Positions 1 through 8,361 of a stretch of DNA of 32,729 nucleotides are shown piece after piece. How positions within the stretch are numbered: position 1 is the stretch's first letter; each line of letters begins with the position of its first letter. Under the pieces are notes generated by a model that was not told the DNA's origin, did not search any database, and saw only the letters and a program-made list of their open reading frames with translations. A program made the translations under genes and the position numbers. This stretch comes from Clostridiales bacterium (lineage in GTDB: Bacteria; Bacillota; Clostridia; Lachnospirales; Lachnospiraceae). The stretch lies in contig JAJBTU010000023.1 in the NCBI GenBank assembly GCA_020860715.1, positions 102,692 through 135,420 of the forward strand. The letters run 5' to 3'.

Positions 1-5
1 AAGAC

Positions 6-34
6 TTGAAAAAGAATATTTTTTTACATAGAAT
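6..34 (+). promoter_or_regulatory. Putative sigma-A promoter for the two-component pair
   Basis: TTGAAA at 6-11 and TAGAAT at 29-34 are separated by 17 bases, each one base off the consensus. The response regulator start lies about 70 bases downstream. The match is by eye only and the surrounding DNA is AT-rich, so chance is possible. Confidence 0.45.
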
Positions 35-106
35 ATAAGGAGTTTCTAAGGGTTGTAAGTTGGATTTTTTGAATAATGAACAGCCGGGGGAAAGTGAGGA
101 ACGGAA

Positions 107-790
107 GTGGCTTTGATATACGTTGTGGAGGATGATGAGAACATCCGGGAGATTGAGATATTTGCGCTCAAAAACGCGGGATATGAGGTGCAGGGGTTTG
201 ACTGCGCCTCTGCGTTTTATGTGAGGCTGAAGGAGCGCATGCCGTCTCTGGTGCTTCTGGATATTATGCTGCCGGATGAGGGCGGGCTGGAGATCGTGAA
301 GAAGCTGCGGTATTCTGCGCAGACACGCAAGCTGCCGATCATTCTGGTGACAGCGAAGACGTCAGAGATCGATAAGGTGAAAGGTCTCGATGTCGGGGCA
401 GATGATTATATTACGAAGCCCTTTGGCGTGATGGAACTGATTTCGCGTGTCAAGGCTCTGCTGCGCCGCACGCGGGATCTGGAGGAGGAACGCCTGATCC
501 GGCTGGATTCTATTTTTATGGATGATGAGAAGCGGTCGGTGTATGTCGATGACAGTCCGGTGGAACTGACGTTTAAAGAATATGAGCTTTTGAAACTGCT
601 GCTTCTGAACGCGGGTATCGTGGTGTCGAGAGAGATGATCCTTGACCGGGTGTGGGGAACTGATTTTGAAGGGGAGTCCAGAACTCTCGACATGCATATC
701 AAGACGCTGCGGCAGAAACTCGGACCGGCGGGAGCGATGATCCGTACGGTGCGCAATGTCGGGTATATTCTGAATTCTGATAATGGATGA
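107..790 (+). CDS. OmpR/PhoB-family response regulator
   Basis: This 227-residue protein is a two-domain DNA-binding response regulator. The receiver domain covers roughly residues 1-120, with the acidic pair D9/D10, the phospho-acceptor D52 in LLDIMLP, switch residue T82 and conserved K104 in the TKPF motif. A winged-helix Trans_Reg_C domain follows at about 130-225, with the ELTFKEYELL and LDMHIKTLRQKL signatures of PhoB/WalR-like proteins. The start is GTG at 107, chosen because GAGGA sits six bases upstream. A histidine kinase follows on the same strand after about 150 bases, so the two form a two-component system. The signal it senses and its target genes cannot be read from the sequence; the neighbouring L,D-transpeptidase makes envelope regulation a reasonable guess. 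Confidence 0.93.
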   Translation: MALIYVVEDDENIREIEIFALKNAGYEVQGFDCASAFYVRLKERMPSLVLLDIMLPDEGGLEIVKKLRYSAQTRKLPIILVTAKTSEIDKVKGLDVGADDYITKPFGVMELISRVKALLRRTRDLEEERLIRLDSIFMDDEKRSVYVDDSPVELTFKEYELLKLLLLNAGIVVSREMILDRVWGTDFEGESRTLDMHIKTLRQKLGPAGAMIRTVRNVGYILNSDNG

Positions 791-810
791 TCCACAGGCA
801 TCATCCATTA
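781..810 (+). repeat. Perfect 11-bp inverted repeat overlapping the regulator stop codon
   Basis: TAATGGATGAT (781-791) and ATCATCCATTA (800-810) are exact reverse complements around an eight-base loop. The left arm contains the TGA stop of the response regulator. No U-run follows, so it is not a classical intrinsic terminator. It could attenuate transcription or stabilise the mRNA between regulator and kinase, or be an operator. Confidence 0.6.
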
Positions 811-942
811 TTACATAATGAAATGATTCGAACGACAAAAGGGAATGATACTACGGTTCCCAAGGCCATGAATCGGAATGCAGGCGTTCCATTCCTGACC
901 TTTTGTCTCTTGTATCATGAAATTGGAACGGAGAGGACAGAC

Positions 943-2337
943 ATGAAAAAGAAGATCAACACCTGGATGGCTCTTACGGTATTTGTGACTCTGGTGGCAA
1001 CGCTGCTTATAGCGGTTGCCATTTTTCGTAATATGTATAAGGAACAGGTGCTTTCAGAAATGCGCACCTGCGCAGCGCTGATTTCCAGCCTGTCAACTTC
1101 TTCGGAGAAACTTTCGGAACAGTACACGGAGGACGTGGCCGGGCTGCGTGTCACGCTGATCGACGAGGACGGAACGGTCGTGTATGATAGCGATGTGAGC
1201 GGCACGCTGGAGAACCACGCGGACCGTGAGGAAGTACAGGAAGCGGAGGCGGACGGCGAGGGCTGGACGACGCGCTACTCGGATTCTCTGGATTCCGAGC
1301 TTTACTATTACGCAGTAAAGCTGGACGACGGGTCGATTCTTCGTATCAGCAAAGAAGAGGCCAGTATCTGGGGGATTTTTACGGGAACACTCAAAGGGAT
1401 TATTCTGGTCGGTGTGATCATGCTTCTGGTATGCATGATTCTTTCACGCCAGATTACGGCAGGCATTGTGAACCCGATTGAGCGGATGGCGGACAACATT
1501 GACAGCGTCAGTACAGAAGGCATCTATGAGGAACTGGTGCCGTTTGTGATGACCATCCGGCAGCAGCATGAGGATATCCTGCAGAGCGCGAACATGCGGC
1601 AGGAATTTACAGCGAATGTCTCGCATGAATTAAAAACGCCTCTGACGTCCATCTCCGGCTATGCGGAGCTGATCGAGACCGGGATGGCAGGAGAAAAAGA
1701 AGTAAAGCATTTCGCACATGAGATCTATCGCAGCGCACAGCGTCTGCTGACCATGATCAATGATATTATCCGGCTTTCCCAGCTTGACAGCGGCAGGCTG
1801 GAAGACAATCGTTCTTCAGACGGCGGAAGTGAGCAGACGGACATGCTTGATCTGTTTGAGTCCGCCCGCAGCTGCGTGGAGAGTATGCGTCTGAATGCCG
1901 AAAAAAATGGCGTTCAGATCACATGCACCGGGGAACCCTGTATGATTCACGGGGATAAAGGCATGATCGAGGAACTGATTTCCAACCTCTGTGACAACGC
2001 CATCCGTTACAATAAGCCGAACGGCAGGGTGGATGTCACCGTGGAGATGGTGGAAATGCCGCCTCGCCAGGGATCGGCGGATGTCCCGCCCAAAGGGCGA
2101 GGATGCCCCCCGGCGAGGCCGGTGCTGCGCGTGAAGGATACGGGCATCGGGATCCCAAAGGAAAGTCAGGAGCGCGTCTTTGAGCGTTTTTACTGCGTGG
2201 ACAAGAGCCGGTCGAGAAATACAGGCGGCACGGGTCTGGGGCTTGCGATCGTGAAGCACATTGTTGCCCTGCACCATGCACAGATTGAACTGGAAAGCGA
2301 GGTCGGGAAAGGAACAGAGATCACGGTGTGGTTTTAA
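943..2337 (+). CDS. Membrane sensor histidine kinase
   Basis: This 464-residue kinase is the likely partner of the upstream regulator. A first membrane segment lies near residues 9-28, an extracytoplasmic sensor region of roughly 120 residues follows, and a second membrane segment lies near 145-168 with a HAMP-like linker. The HisKA motif SHELKTPL places the phospho-accepting histidine at H228. The HATPase domain has an N-box near N348-N352, a G1 box DTGIGIP starting at D399 and a G2 box GGTGLGL near 428-434. I start at ATG 943 because GAGAGGA lies just upstream and the membrane anchor begins at once; the frame is open upstream to 787, but that extension has no family similarity. Residues about 372-394, between N-box and G1 box, form an odd Pro/Gly/Arg-rich insert encoded by GC-rich repeated DNA. 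Confidence 0.92.
   Translation: MKKKINTWMALTVFVTLVATLLIAVAIFRNMYKEQVLSEMRTCAALISSLSTSSEKLSEQYTEDVAGLRVTLIDEDGTVVYDSDVSGTLENHADREEVQEAEADGEGWTTRYSDSLDSELYYYAVKLDDGSILRISKEEASIWGIFTGTLKGIILVGVIMLLVCMILSRQITAGIVNPIERMADNIDSVSTEGIYEELVPFVMTIRQQHEDILQSANMRQEFTANVSHELKTPLTSISGYAELIETGMAGEKEVKHFAHEIYRSAQRLLTMINDIIRLSQLDSGRLEDNRSSDGGSEQTDMLDLFESARSCVESMRLNAEKNGVQITCTGEPCMIHGDKGMIEELISNLCDNAIRYNKPNGRVDVTVEMVEMPPRQGSADVPPKGRGCPPARPVLRVKDTGIGIPKESQERVFERFYCVDKSRSRNTGGTGLGLAIVKHIVALHHAQIELESEVGKGTEITVWF
2061..2119 (+). repeat. GC-rich inverted-repeat insert inside the kinase ATPase domain
   Basis: GCCTCGCC (2061-2068) is the exact reverse complement of GGCGAGGC (2112-2119). Between them are two alternative smaller stems: GGCGG (2076-2080) with CCGCC (2086-2090), and CGCCC (2087-2091) with GGGCG (2095-2099). 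The block stays in frame and codes for a Pro/Gly/Arg-rich stretch not expected in a HATPase domain, so it may be a small palindromic element that was inserted. Confidence 0.4.
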
Positions 2338-2371
2338 AAAGAAATTTAAATCATTATTAAGATTCCGCGTC

Positions 2372-2401
2372 TTGACTATTTTTGGCAGATAGTGCAATAA
2401 T
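2372..2401 (+). promoter_or_regulatory. Putative sigma-A promoter for the L,D-transpeptidase
   Basis: TTGACT at 2372-2377 and AATAAT at 2396-2401 are separated by 18 bases, each one mismatch from consensus. They lie in the 130-base gap between the kinase stop and the transpeptidase start. The transcript could continue into the closely spaced nucleotidyltransferase gene at 3911. Confidence 0.45.
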
Positions 2402-2467
2402 ATGACCTGTCAGAAGAAAAGTGCGTTTGCGGTATAGATTCTATTATTCAGAAGGGTAAAGATCGGA

Positions 2468-3898
2468 ATGAAAAAAAAGCATAAAAAAATACAGGCGGCT
2501 GTTCTTATTATTGTATGTGTGATACTGGCCGGTCTCTGCGGAGCCGGATATTATCTTTACAGGCAGGTAAACAGCGGCCTTTTTTTTGAGGACACGACAC
2601 TGAACGGATATGACGTCTCGGAGATGAGCTGCAGGGAAGTCCTGAATATGCTGGAGGCTGATTACAGTGCGCCGACCGTTACCATTACGGAGGGCGGGGA
2701 GACCACGCTGAGCCTGACGCTGGAGGAGATGGGCTACACGATCGACGAGATGAGCCTGCTCACGGATATACAGGCCTGCATGCGTGAGCAGAATTTAAGC
2801 CTGATCTTCAGTCTCACAAAGGGAAATGATTTCGAGGTGGATGTCTCCTTTGACTGTGATGAGACAGTCTTTGCTTCTGCGGTGACGGGCGCGAATTTTT
2901 CCATACCGCGTGTGACCAGCTCGGACGCGACGCTGGAGTACAACGGCACCGAATACTATATTGAGCCGGAAAGCTACGGCACAGAGTTCGACGACGCAGA
3001 CCTGCAGACTCTGGTAAAAGACTATGTGGATAATCTGGTGGCGGAGGACCGTCCGCAGGAGGATGCGGTGATCGAATTTCCGGAGTCCTTTTACTATGTG
3101 CCGGAAGTCACACAGGACGATCTGGATCTGAATTCTCTGATGGGTATTTACAATTCCTACTGCAAGGCCGTGATCACCCTCACCTTTGGCGAGGAGGAGA
3201 TCGTGCTGGACTGGTCGACGATACAGGACTGGCTCATCATCGACGGGGAACTTGCCTCGATCGACGAGCAGCAGGTGGAGGATTTTGTCTATAACCTTGC
3301 GGCGACGTACAATACTCTTTATCTGCCCCGTACCTTTACGACGAGCAATGGCGAGAAGATCGAGTATGAGAGCAGCGACTATGGCTATCAGATCGACCAG
3401 AGCGCCGAGAAAGAGCAGCTGATCGCGGACATTACGTCAAATACCGAAGTCATCCGGGAGCCGACCTATTCGACGAAGGGTCGGACGCGCAACGGCGTCG
3501 ACGATATCTGCGGCACCTACGTGGAAGTGGATCTCACCGGACAGCATGTCTGGTATTACAAAGACGGCGAACTGATCGTCGAGAGCGATTGCGTCACCGG
3601 CAAGCCCACCGAAGAGCGTGAGACAGCGACCGGCGTATTCATGATCCCCTACAAGCAGACGAATGTCACTCTTAAGGGCGGATCCGGGTCAAGCGCGTGG
3701 GAGACGGACGTGACCTACTGGATGCCGTTCCACGAAGGGCAGGGACTTCATGACGCGACCTGGCGGTCTTCGTTTGGCGGGAGCATTTACAAGACCAATG
3801 GCTCACACGGCTGCGTGAACCTTCCGTATGCTGTGGCTGAGACGATCTACAACGAGATGGAAGAGCGCACCCCGATCTTCCTGTATAAGACGGAGTAA
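2468..3898 (+). CDS. YkuD-family L,D-transpeptidase with membrane anchor
   Basis: The 476-residue protein has a basic N-terminus and a single membrane segment at about residues 9-30, then a long extracytoplasmic region resembling the paired PG_binding_4 domains (about 40-330) of clostridial L,D-transpeptidases. The C-terminal YkuD catalytic domain covers about 345-476. Its signature is SHGCVNLP with the nucleophile C449, preceded by the HDATWR segment that carries the conserved histidine. Enzymes of this family form 3-3 peptidoglycan cross-links or attach proteins to meso-diaminopimelate or equivalent stem residues. The next gene starts only 12 bases after its stop, so it may share a transcript with the glycan genes. 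Confidence 0.9.
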   Translation: MKKKHKKIQAAVLIIVCVILAGLCGAGYYLYRQVNSGLFFEDTTLNGYDVSEMSCREVLNMLEADYSAPTVTITEGGETTLSLTLEEMGYTIDEMSLLTDIQACMREQNLSLIFSLTKGNDFEVDVSFDCDETVFASAVTGANFSIPRVTSSDATLEYNGTEYYIEPESYGTEFDDADLQTLVKDYVDNLVAEDRPQEDAVIEFPESFYYVPEVTQDDLDLNSLMGIYNSYCKAVITLTFGEEEIVLDWSTIQDWLIIDGELASIDEQQVEDFVYNLAATYNTLYLPRTFTTSNGEKIEYESSDYGYQIDQSAEKEQLIADITSNTEVIREPTYSTKGRTRNGVDDICGTYVEVDLTGQHVWYYKDGELIVESDCVTGKPTEERETATGVFMIPYKQTNVTLKGGSGSSAWETDVTYWMPFHEGQGLHDATWRSSFGGSIYKTNGSHGCVNLPYAVAETIYNEMEERTPIFLYKTE

Positions 3899-3910
3899 GG
3901 AGGATAACTT

Positions 3911-4807
3911 ATGAAAGGCATTATACTGGCGGGCGGCTCAGGTACGCGCCTTTATCCGCTGACCAAGGTGACGAGCAAGCAGCTGCTTCCAATCTATGAT
4001 AAACCCATGATCTACTATCCGATGTCCGTGCTGATGAACGCGGGCATCCGGGACATCCTGATCATTTCGACGCCGATGGATACTCCGCGTTTTGAAGCCC
4101 TCTTGGGCGATGGCCATCAGTTTGGTGTCCGGCTGTCCTACGCGGTGCAGCCCAGCCCGGACGGACTTGCGCAGGCATTTGTCATCGGCGCGGATTTTAT
4201 CGGGGACGACACAGTCGCCATGGTGCTGGGCGATAATATTTTTGCCGGACACGGATTGAAAAAACGCCTTAAGGCGGCTGTCGAGAATGCGGAGAATGGC
4301 AGGGGCGCGACGGTTTTCGGCTATTATGTGGACGATCCGGAGCGTTTCGGCATTGTGGAGTTCAACAAGGACGGCCATGCCGTTTCCATCGAGGAGAAGC
4401 CGGAGCATCCGAAGAGCAACTACTGTGTGACCGGCCTGTATTTTTACGACAACAGAGTGGTCGACTATGCGAAGCATCTGCAGCCGTCCGCCAGAGGAGA
4501 ACTGGAGATCACGGATCTGAACCGCATCTATCTCGATGCCGGGGATCTCAACGTTGAGCTTCTGGGGCAGGGCTTTACCTGGCTGGATACCGGTACGCAC
4601 GAGAGTCTTGTCGAGGCCACCAATTTTGTCAAGACGGTGGAGGATCACCAGCACAGGAAGATTGCCTGTCTGGAGGAGATCGCCTACCTCAATGGCTGGA
4701 TCACCCGCGAGGAAGTCCTCACGCTTTATGAGGACTTAAAGAAGAACCAGTACGGGCAGTACCTGATGGACGTTCTGGACGGAAGGTTTCTGGATGTGCT
4801 GCACTGA
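3911..4807 (+). CDS. rfbA: Glucose-1-phosphate thymidylyltransferase (RmlA/RfbA)
   Basis: The 298-residue protein makes dTDP-glucose from glucose-1-phosphate and dTTP, the first step to dTDP-rhamnose and related dTDP-sugars. The N-terminal nucleotide loop [11 protein letters not shown] (residues 8-18) and the following [16 protein letters not shown] segment are classic for RmlA, as is the LGDNIF motif near residue 107-112. Length matches the family. A strong AAGGAGG lies eight bases before the ATG. It follows the L,D-transpeptidase after 12 bases. No rmlB, rmlC or rmlD is in the window, so its dTDP-glucose must be used by enzymes encoded elsewhere. Confidence 0.93.
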   Translation: MKGIILAGGSGTRLYPLTKVTSKQLLPIYDKPMIYYPMSVLMNAGIRDILIISTPMDTPRFEALLGDGHQFGVRLSYAVQPSPDGLAQAFVIGADFIGDDTVAMVLGDNIFAGHGLKKRLKAAVENAENGRGATVFGYYVDDPERFGIVEFNKDGHAVSIEEKPEHPKSNYCVTGLYFYDNRVVDYAKHLQPSARGELEITDLNRIYLDAGDLNVELLGQGFTWLDTGTHESLVEATNFVKTVEDHQHRKIACLEEIAYLNGWITREEVLTLYEDLKKNQYGQYLMDVLDGRFLDVLH

Positions 4808-4831
4808 ATATATTTGGAGTGACAGAATAAG

Positions 4832-7057
4832 ATGAAAGAACGGCTTGCAGGATGCGCTGCCAATGTGAGAAATGCGCTGTGCGCGGATGGCATGGAAGAA
4901 CGCCTGTTTCTGGCGGCCTTCGCCCTGTGGCTGACGGCCACGGACCTGAAGCTGACGATGTGGGCTTACATCCCGCCTGCTTCAAGATTGTTCAGCTGTA
5001 TGCAGCTTGCCGCGTATCTGCTGCTTGCGGTGCAGTTTTTTACAAAGATCGTATCCGGGAACGAATATAAAAAGAATGGTTGTGGGAAAAAATGGGGCGT
5101 GGCTGATGTGATCGGCGTCCTTCTGATTTTGTTTAGCGCCGTACTTGTACAGCATGCAGGCAGGACCAACCGGCAGATTTTTCCGGTTATGCTGTTTCTG
5201 TATTTTTCTGCCGGTGTTCCTTATAAAAAAATTCTCAAATGTACCGTGACGGTACAGCTGGCTGTCATGGGCTTTGCCGTACTTACTTCGCGCGCCGGCC
5301 TGATCGAAGATACCCTGTGGATCGAGGGAGACCGGGTAAGACATGGCCTCGGATACGATTACTGCGGCTATCCGGCCCACATCATGCTCTTTGTGACCAT
5401 GAGCTGGTTCTGCATCCGGGGAAAAGCACGCCTTGCCGACGCGGCTGTGCTTCTGATCCTGAACCTGATTCTCTTTTATCTCACGGATTCCAGAGCGGAT
5501 CTGCTGCTTGCGGTGGTGGGGATTGCGGGGGCTTTTCTGTGGGGACATGAATTTACAGACAAATCCGCAGGGGGATCTGCTGCGCGGCCGGGGGACCATA
5601 CACTGCGTCAGACCTCGTGTATTCGCGGGATATTTGTGAGAGTATTTTGCGGCCTGAGAAGATTTCTTGCAAAATCCGTTTTTATAATCGCATTTGCAGC
5701 CTCCGTTCTGGTACATTATTTTTATAATGCAGATAATACGTTCTGGTGCCGCATCAATGAGAACCTGAACGGGCGTCTGCAGCTGGGCCATGCGGCGATA
5801 CAGGGATATGGATTTTCTCTGTTCGGCAGGGCAATCCGCTGGTATGGGCAGGGCAGCCTGCGCATGGATTCAGCGGCAGTCTATAATTATGTGGACAATT
5901 CATTTTTAAAAGAACTGCTGACCTACGGCTGGATATTCGCGGTGATTTTGCTCATTGGCTTTCATCTTGCAGGGAAAGAACTGATCCGGGAAAAAGAATG
6001 GATGCTCTGTTGGGCGCTGCTGATCACAGCGGCCTATTCGATGCTCAACGCGCATCTGTGTGTCCTTTCGTTTCAGGCGTTTATTCTGATTCCGGGAAGG
6101 CTGTTTGCAACAGGAAACCCTGTTGTACCGGAAGCGCCCTCTCCCTTCCGGTCGTCGCCCTGCCGCGCCGTTCATGCGGGAAACGCTGTGGGTCTGGATG
6201 ACGCTTCCGGACAGAACGAGGCAAAAACTATTCAGAATTCCAGAATGGCTTTTCTCAATACAGAGATTGACAATGTTACCTTTGAGGAGGCGCTGGCATG
6301 GATAGAATCGCGTCTGGACGGGGACGGCACAAACGAAAGAAACGCTGCGCGTCCGGACGGCACTGAGGGGAAAACGCAGGCCGGCGGATACATCGTCACT
6401 CCGAACGTGGACCATATTGTTCGCCTGGAAACAGATGAAAACCTGCGGAAAGCATATGAGGGCGCTTCCCTGGTACTGACGGACGGCCAGCCGCTCATCT
6501 GGATTTCAAAATGGCTGGGAACACCCATTAAAGAGAAAATATCCGGCTCCGATCTTTTCCCGAGAGTCTGTCAGCTGGCCGCGGAAAAAGGATATCGGAT
6601 GTATTTCCTTGGTGCGGCGCCCGGCGTGGCCGAGACGGCGGCACAGAAGCTGAAGACCAGCTGTCCGGGCCTGCAGGTCGTCGGGACCTGTTCTCCGGCA
6701 TACGGATTTGAAAAAGAGGAGACTCAGGTCAGAGAAATCTGGCAGAACATACATCAGGCAGCTCCGGATATTCTGATCGCGGCGCTCGGCACGCCGAAAC
6801 AGGAAATTTTCCTGTGGGAACATCAGGAGGAACTCACGGGAATGCTGGGTATCGGCATCGGCGCGGGGCTGGATTTCGCGGCCGGAAACGTCAAACGTGC
6901 GCCGCGCTGGATGCAGAAATGCGGTCTGGAATGGTTCTACCGCCTCTGCAGCGAGCCGAAACGCCTGTTTAAACGCTACCTCGTCGACGATCTGAAAATC
7001 CTGCCGATCGTGCGGAGGTATCGGAAGCAGCTTTTAAGAGGAGAACAGCATCAGTGA
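4832..7057 (+). CDS. Fused Wzy-like polymerase and WecG/TagA glycosyltransferase
   Basis: One uninterrupted frame of 741 codons joins two normally separate proteins. Residues about 1-430 are hydrophobic with roughly ten membrane segments and resemble O-antigen ligase/polymerase proteins, including a TDSRADLLL stretch near residue 218 and a DNSFLKELLTYGW stretch before the last helices. A polar linker (about 430-471) leads to a WecG/TagA/CpsF domain at 472-741. In that domain T523 and D551 are 28 residues apart, the same spacing as the T37/D65 pair known for TagA, and the GAAPGV and GTPKQE motifs are present. TagA enzymes add ManNAc to lipid-linked GlcNAc; WecG adds ManNAcA. No Shine-Dalgarno precedes the internal ATG at 6245, arguing against two separate proteins. 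The downstream gene overlaps its stop by four bases. Confidence 0.85.
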   Translation: MKERLAGCAANVRNALCADGMEERLFLAAFALWLTATDLKLTMWAYIPPASRLFSCMQLAAYLLLAVQFFTKIVSGNEYKKNGCGKKWGVADVIGVLLILFSAVLVQHAGRTNRQIFPVMLFLYFSAGVPYKKILKCTVTVQLAVMGFAVLTSRAGLIEDTLWIEGDRVRHGLGYDYCGYPAHIMLFVTMSWFCIRGKARLADAAVLLILNLILFYLTDSRADLLLAVVGIAGAFLWGHEFTDKSAGGSAARPGDHTLRQTSCIRGIFVRVFCGLRRFLAKSVFIIAFAASVLVHYFYNADNTFWCRINENLNGRLQLGHAAIQGYGFSLFGRAIRWYGQGSLRMDSAAVYNYVDNSFLKELLTYGWIFAVILLIGFHLAGKELIREKEWMLCWALLITAAYSMLNAHLCVLSFQAFILIPGRLFATGNPVVPEAPSPFRSSPCRAVHAGNAVGLDDASGQNEAKTIQNSRMAFLNTEIDNVTFEEALAWIESRLDGDGTNERNAARPDGTEGKTQAGGYIVTPNVDHIVRLETDENLRKAYEGASLVLTDGQPLIWISKWLGTPIKEKISGSDLFPRVCQLAAEKGYRMYFLGAAPGVAETAAQKLKTSCPGLQVVGTCSPAYGFEKEETQVREIWQNIHQAAPDILIAALGTPKQEIFLWEHQEELTGMLGIGIGAGLDFAAGNVKRAPRWMQKCGLEWFYRLCSEPKRLFKRYLVDDLKILPIVRRYRKQLLRGEQHQ

Positions 7058-8325
7058 ACATTGCGATAGACCTTACTTCGCTGGACGACAACTTCACAGG
7101 GATCGAGCGCTACGCGCTGAATATGGCGCTGGAACTTGTGAAAGAAAGGCCGGAAAAACAGGAGCCGGAAATACAGGAATCAGAAAAACAGGAGCCGTCA
7201 GGATCTTTCATCCGGGCAATGTCGGAATCGGACTGCCATGACACGTTCGAACTCATTTTTAAAAATAAGGTTTTTCCTGCCTTCCAGCCATTTGAAGGAA
7301 AGGAAACTATTCATTTTCACATCCTTCCCGGCTGCGGCAAACTTGCGTTCAATCAGTTGCGGCTGCCGCATTATCTGAACCGAATAAAAGCTGACTATTA
7401 TCTGTTCTTCGCATTTCCGATGCCGATCCTGCTGCACAAAAAGCATGTACTTTCCGCCATCCATGATCTGGGCTGCTGGGACTGTCCGGGGACCATGAAG
7501 AAGCAGATGGTGTGGTATTTTCGCCTGTCCTACCGGTGGGCTGTGAGGAGAGCGGAGCGAACCATCACGGTTTCCGAGTTCAGCAAAGGGCGGATACAGC
7601 AGATCCTGCACGTGCCGGAGGAGAAAATACTGGTTACTTACAATGGCGTGTGCGGGAAATTCCTGACAGATGACCTGGCGGCGCAGAACCGTGCCCGTCT
7701 GCGGCAGAAATACCATCTTCCGGACAAGTATCTCCTCTGCCTTTCCACTCTTGAACCCCGCAAGAATATGACGCTGCTTTTGAACGCGTATCTGGATCTT
7801 TACAGACAGGGAAAGATACAGACGAAGCTGGTGCTTGCAGGGAGAAAAGGATGGAAAATCGATGAGTTTCTGCGGGAAGCGAAAGAAACCGCGGCGGATT
7901 CAGAGATTGCGGCAGCTGCAGGGAACGCAAAAGATTCAGCACCTGCGGCAGATACAGATTTCGTGACTGTGACCGGCTTTATTGATGACGACGATCTTCC
8001 GGAAGTGTACCGTATGGCGAACTGTTTTGTGTTTCCATCCATCTATGAAGGATTTGGGATCCCGCCTCTGGAAGCGATGTCCCAGGGAGTGCCTGTGATC
8101 TCCTCTGACGCAGCTTCCATGCCGGAGGTGCTCGGCGACGCGCCGCTGTATTTTAAAAGCGGCGACAAAGAAGACCTGAAACGGGCGATTCTTGAGATGG
8201 AGAACTTTACAGAAAAAGAGAGAGCAGAGCGGGCCGCTGCCGGACTTCTGCAGAGTCGGAAATTCCGGTATGAGAAAGAAGCGGCGAAAGTGAGAGAATA
8301 TCTGCACGGGAAGCAGTCCGGCTGA
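7054..8325 (+). CDS. GT4-type glycosyltransferase
   Basis: This 423-residue GT-B fold enzyme belongs to the family 4/1 retaining glycosyltransferases. The N-terminal NIAIDLTSL...FTGIERY segment and the C-terminal YEGFGIPPLEAMSQG (about residues 330-344, an EX7E-type donor-site motif) are characteristic. It starts with GTG at 7054 inside a GTGA overlap with the upstream stop, and AGGAG lies about 13 bases before, so translation is probably coupled. Residues about 33-49 hold a short Glu/Gln/Pro-rich repeat (EKQEP twice) that looks like a low-complexity insertion. Donor and acceptor sugars cannot be deduced. Confidence 0.88.
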   Translation: MNIAIDLTSLDDNFTGIERYALNMALELVKERPEKQEPEIQESEKQEPSGSFIRAMSESDCHDTFELIFKNKVFPAFQPFEGKETIHFHILPGCGKLAFNQLRLPHYLNRIKADYYLFFAFPMPILLHKKHVLSAIHDLGCWDCPGTMKKQMVWYFRLSYRWAVRRAERTITVSEFSKGRIQQILHVPEEKILVTYNGVCGKFLTDDLAAQNRARLRQKYHLPDKYLLCLSTLEPRKNMTLLLNAYLDLYRQGKIQTKLVLAGRKGWKIDEFLREAKETAADSEIAAAAGNAKDSAPAADTDFVTVTGFIDDDDLPEVYRMANCFVFPSIYEGFGIPPLEAMSQGVPVISSDAASMPEVLGDAPLYFKSGDKEDLKRAILEMENFTEKERAERAAAGLLQSRKFRYEKEAAKVREYLHGKQSG

Positions 8326-8361
8326 CACCAGTAAAAAACGATAGGAATCAGAGGAAAGAAC

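Noticed and set aside
787-942. N-terminal extension of the histidine kinase from an in-frame ATG at 787
   Set aside because: It overlaps the regulator stop and a hairpin, has no membrane or sensor features, and ATG 943 has a good Shine-Dalgarno.
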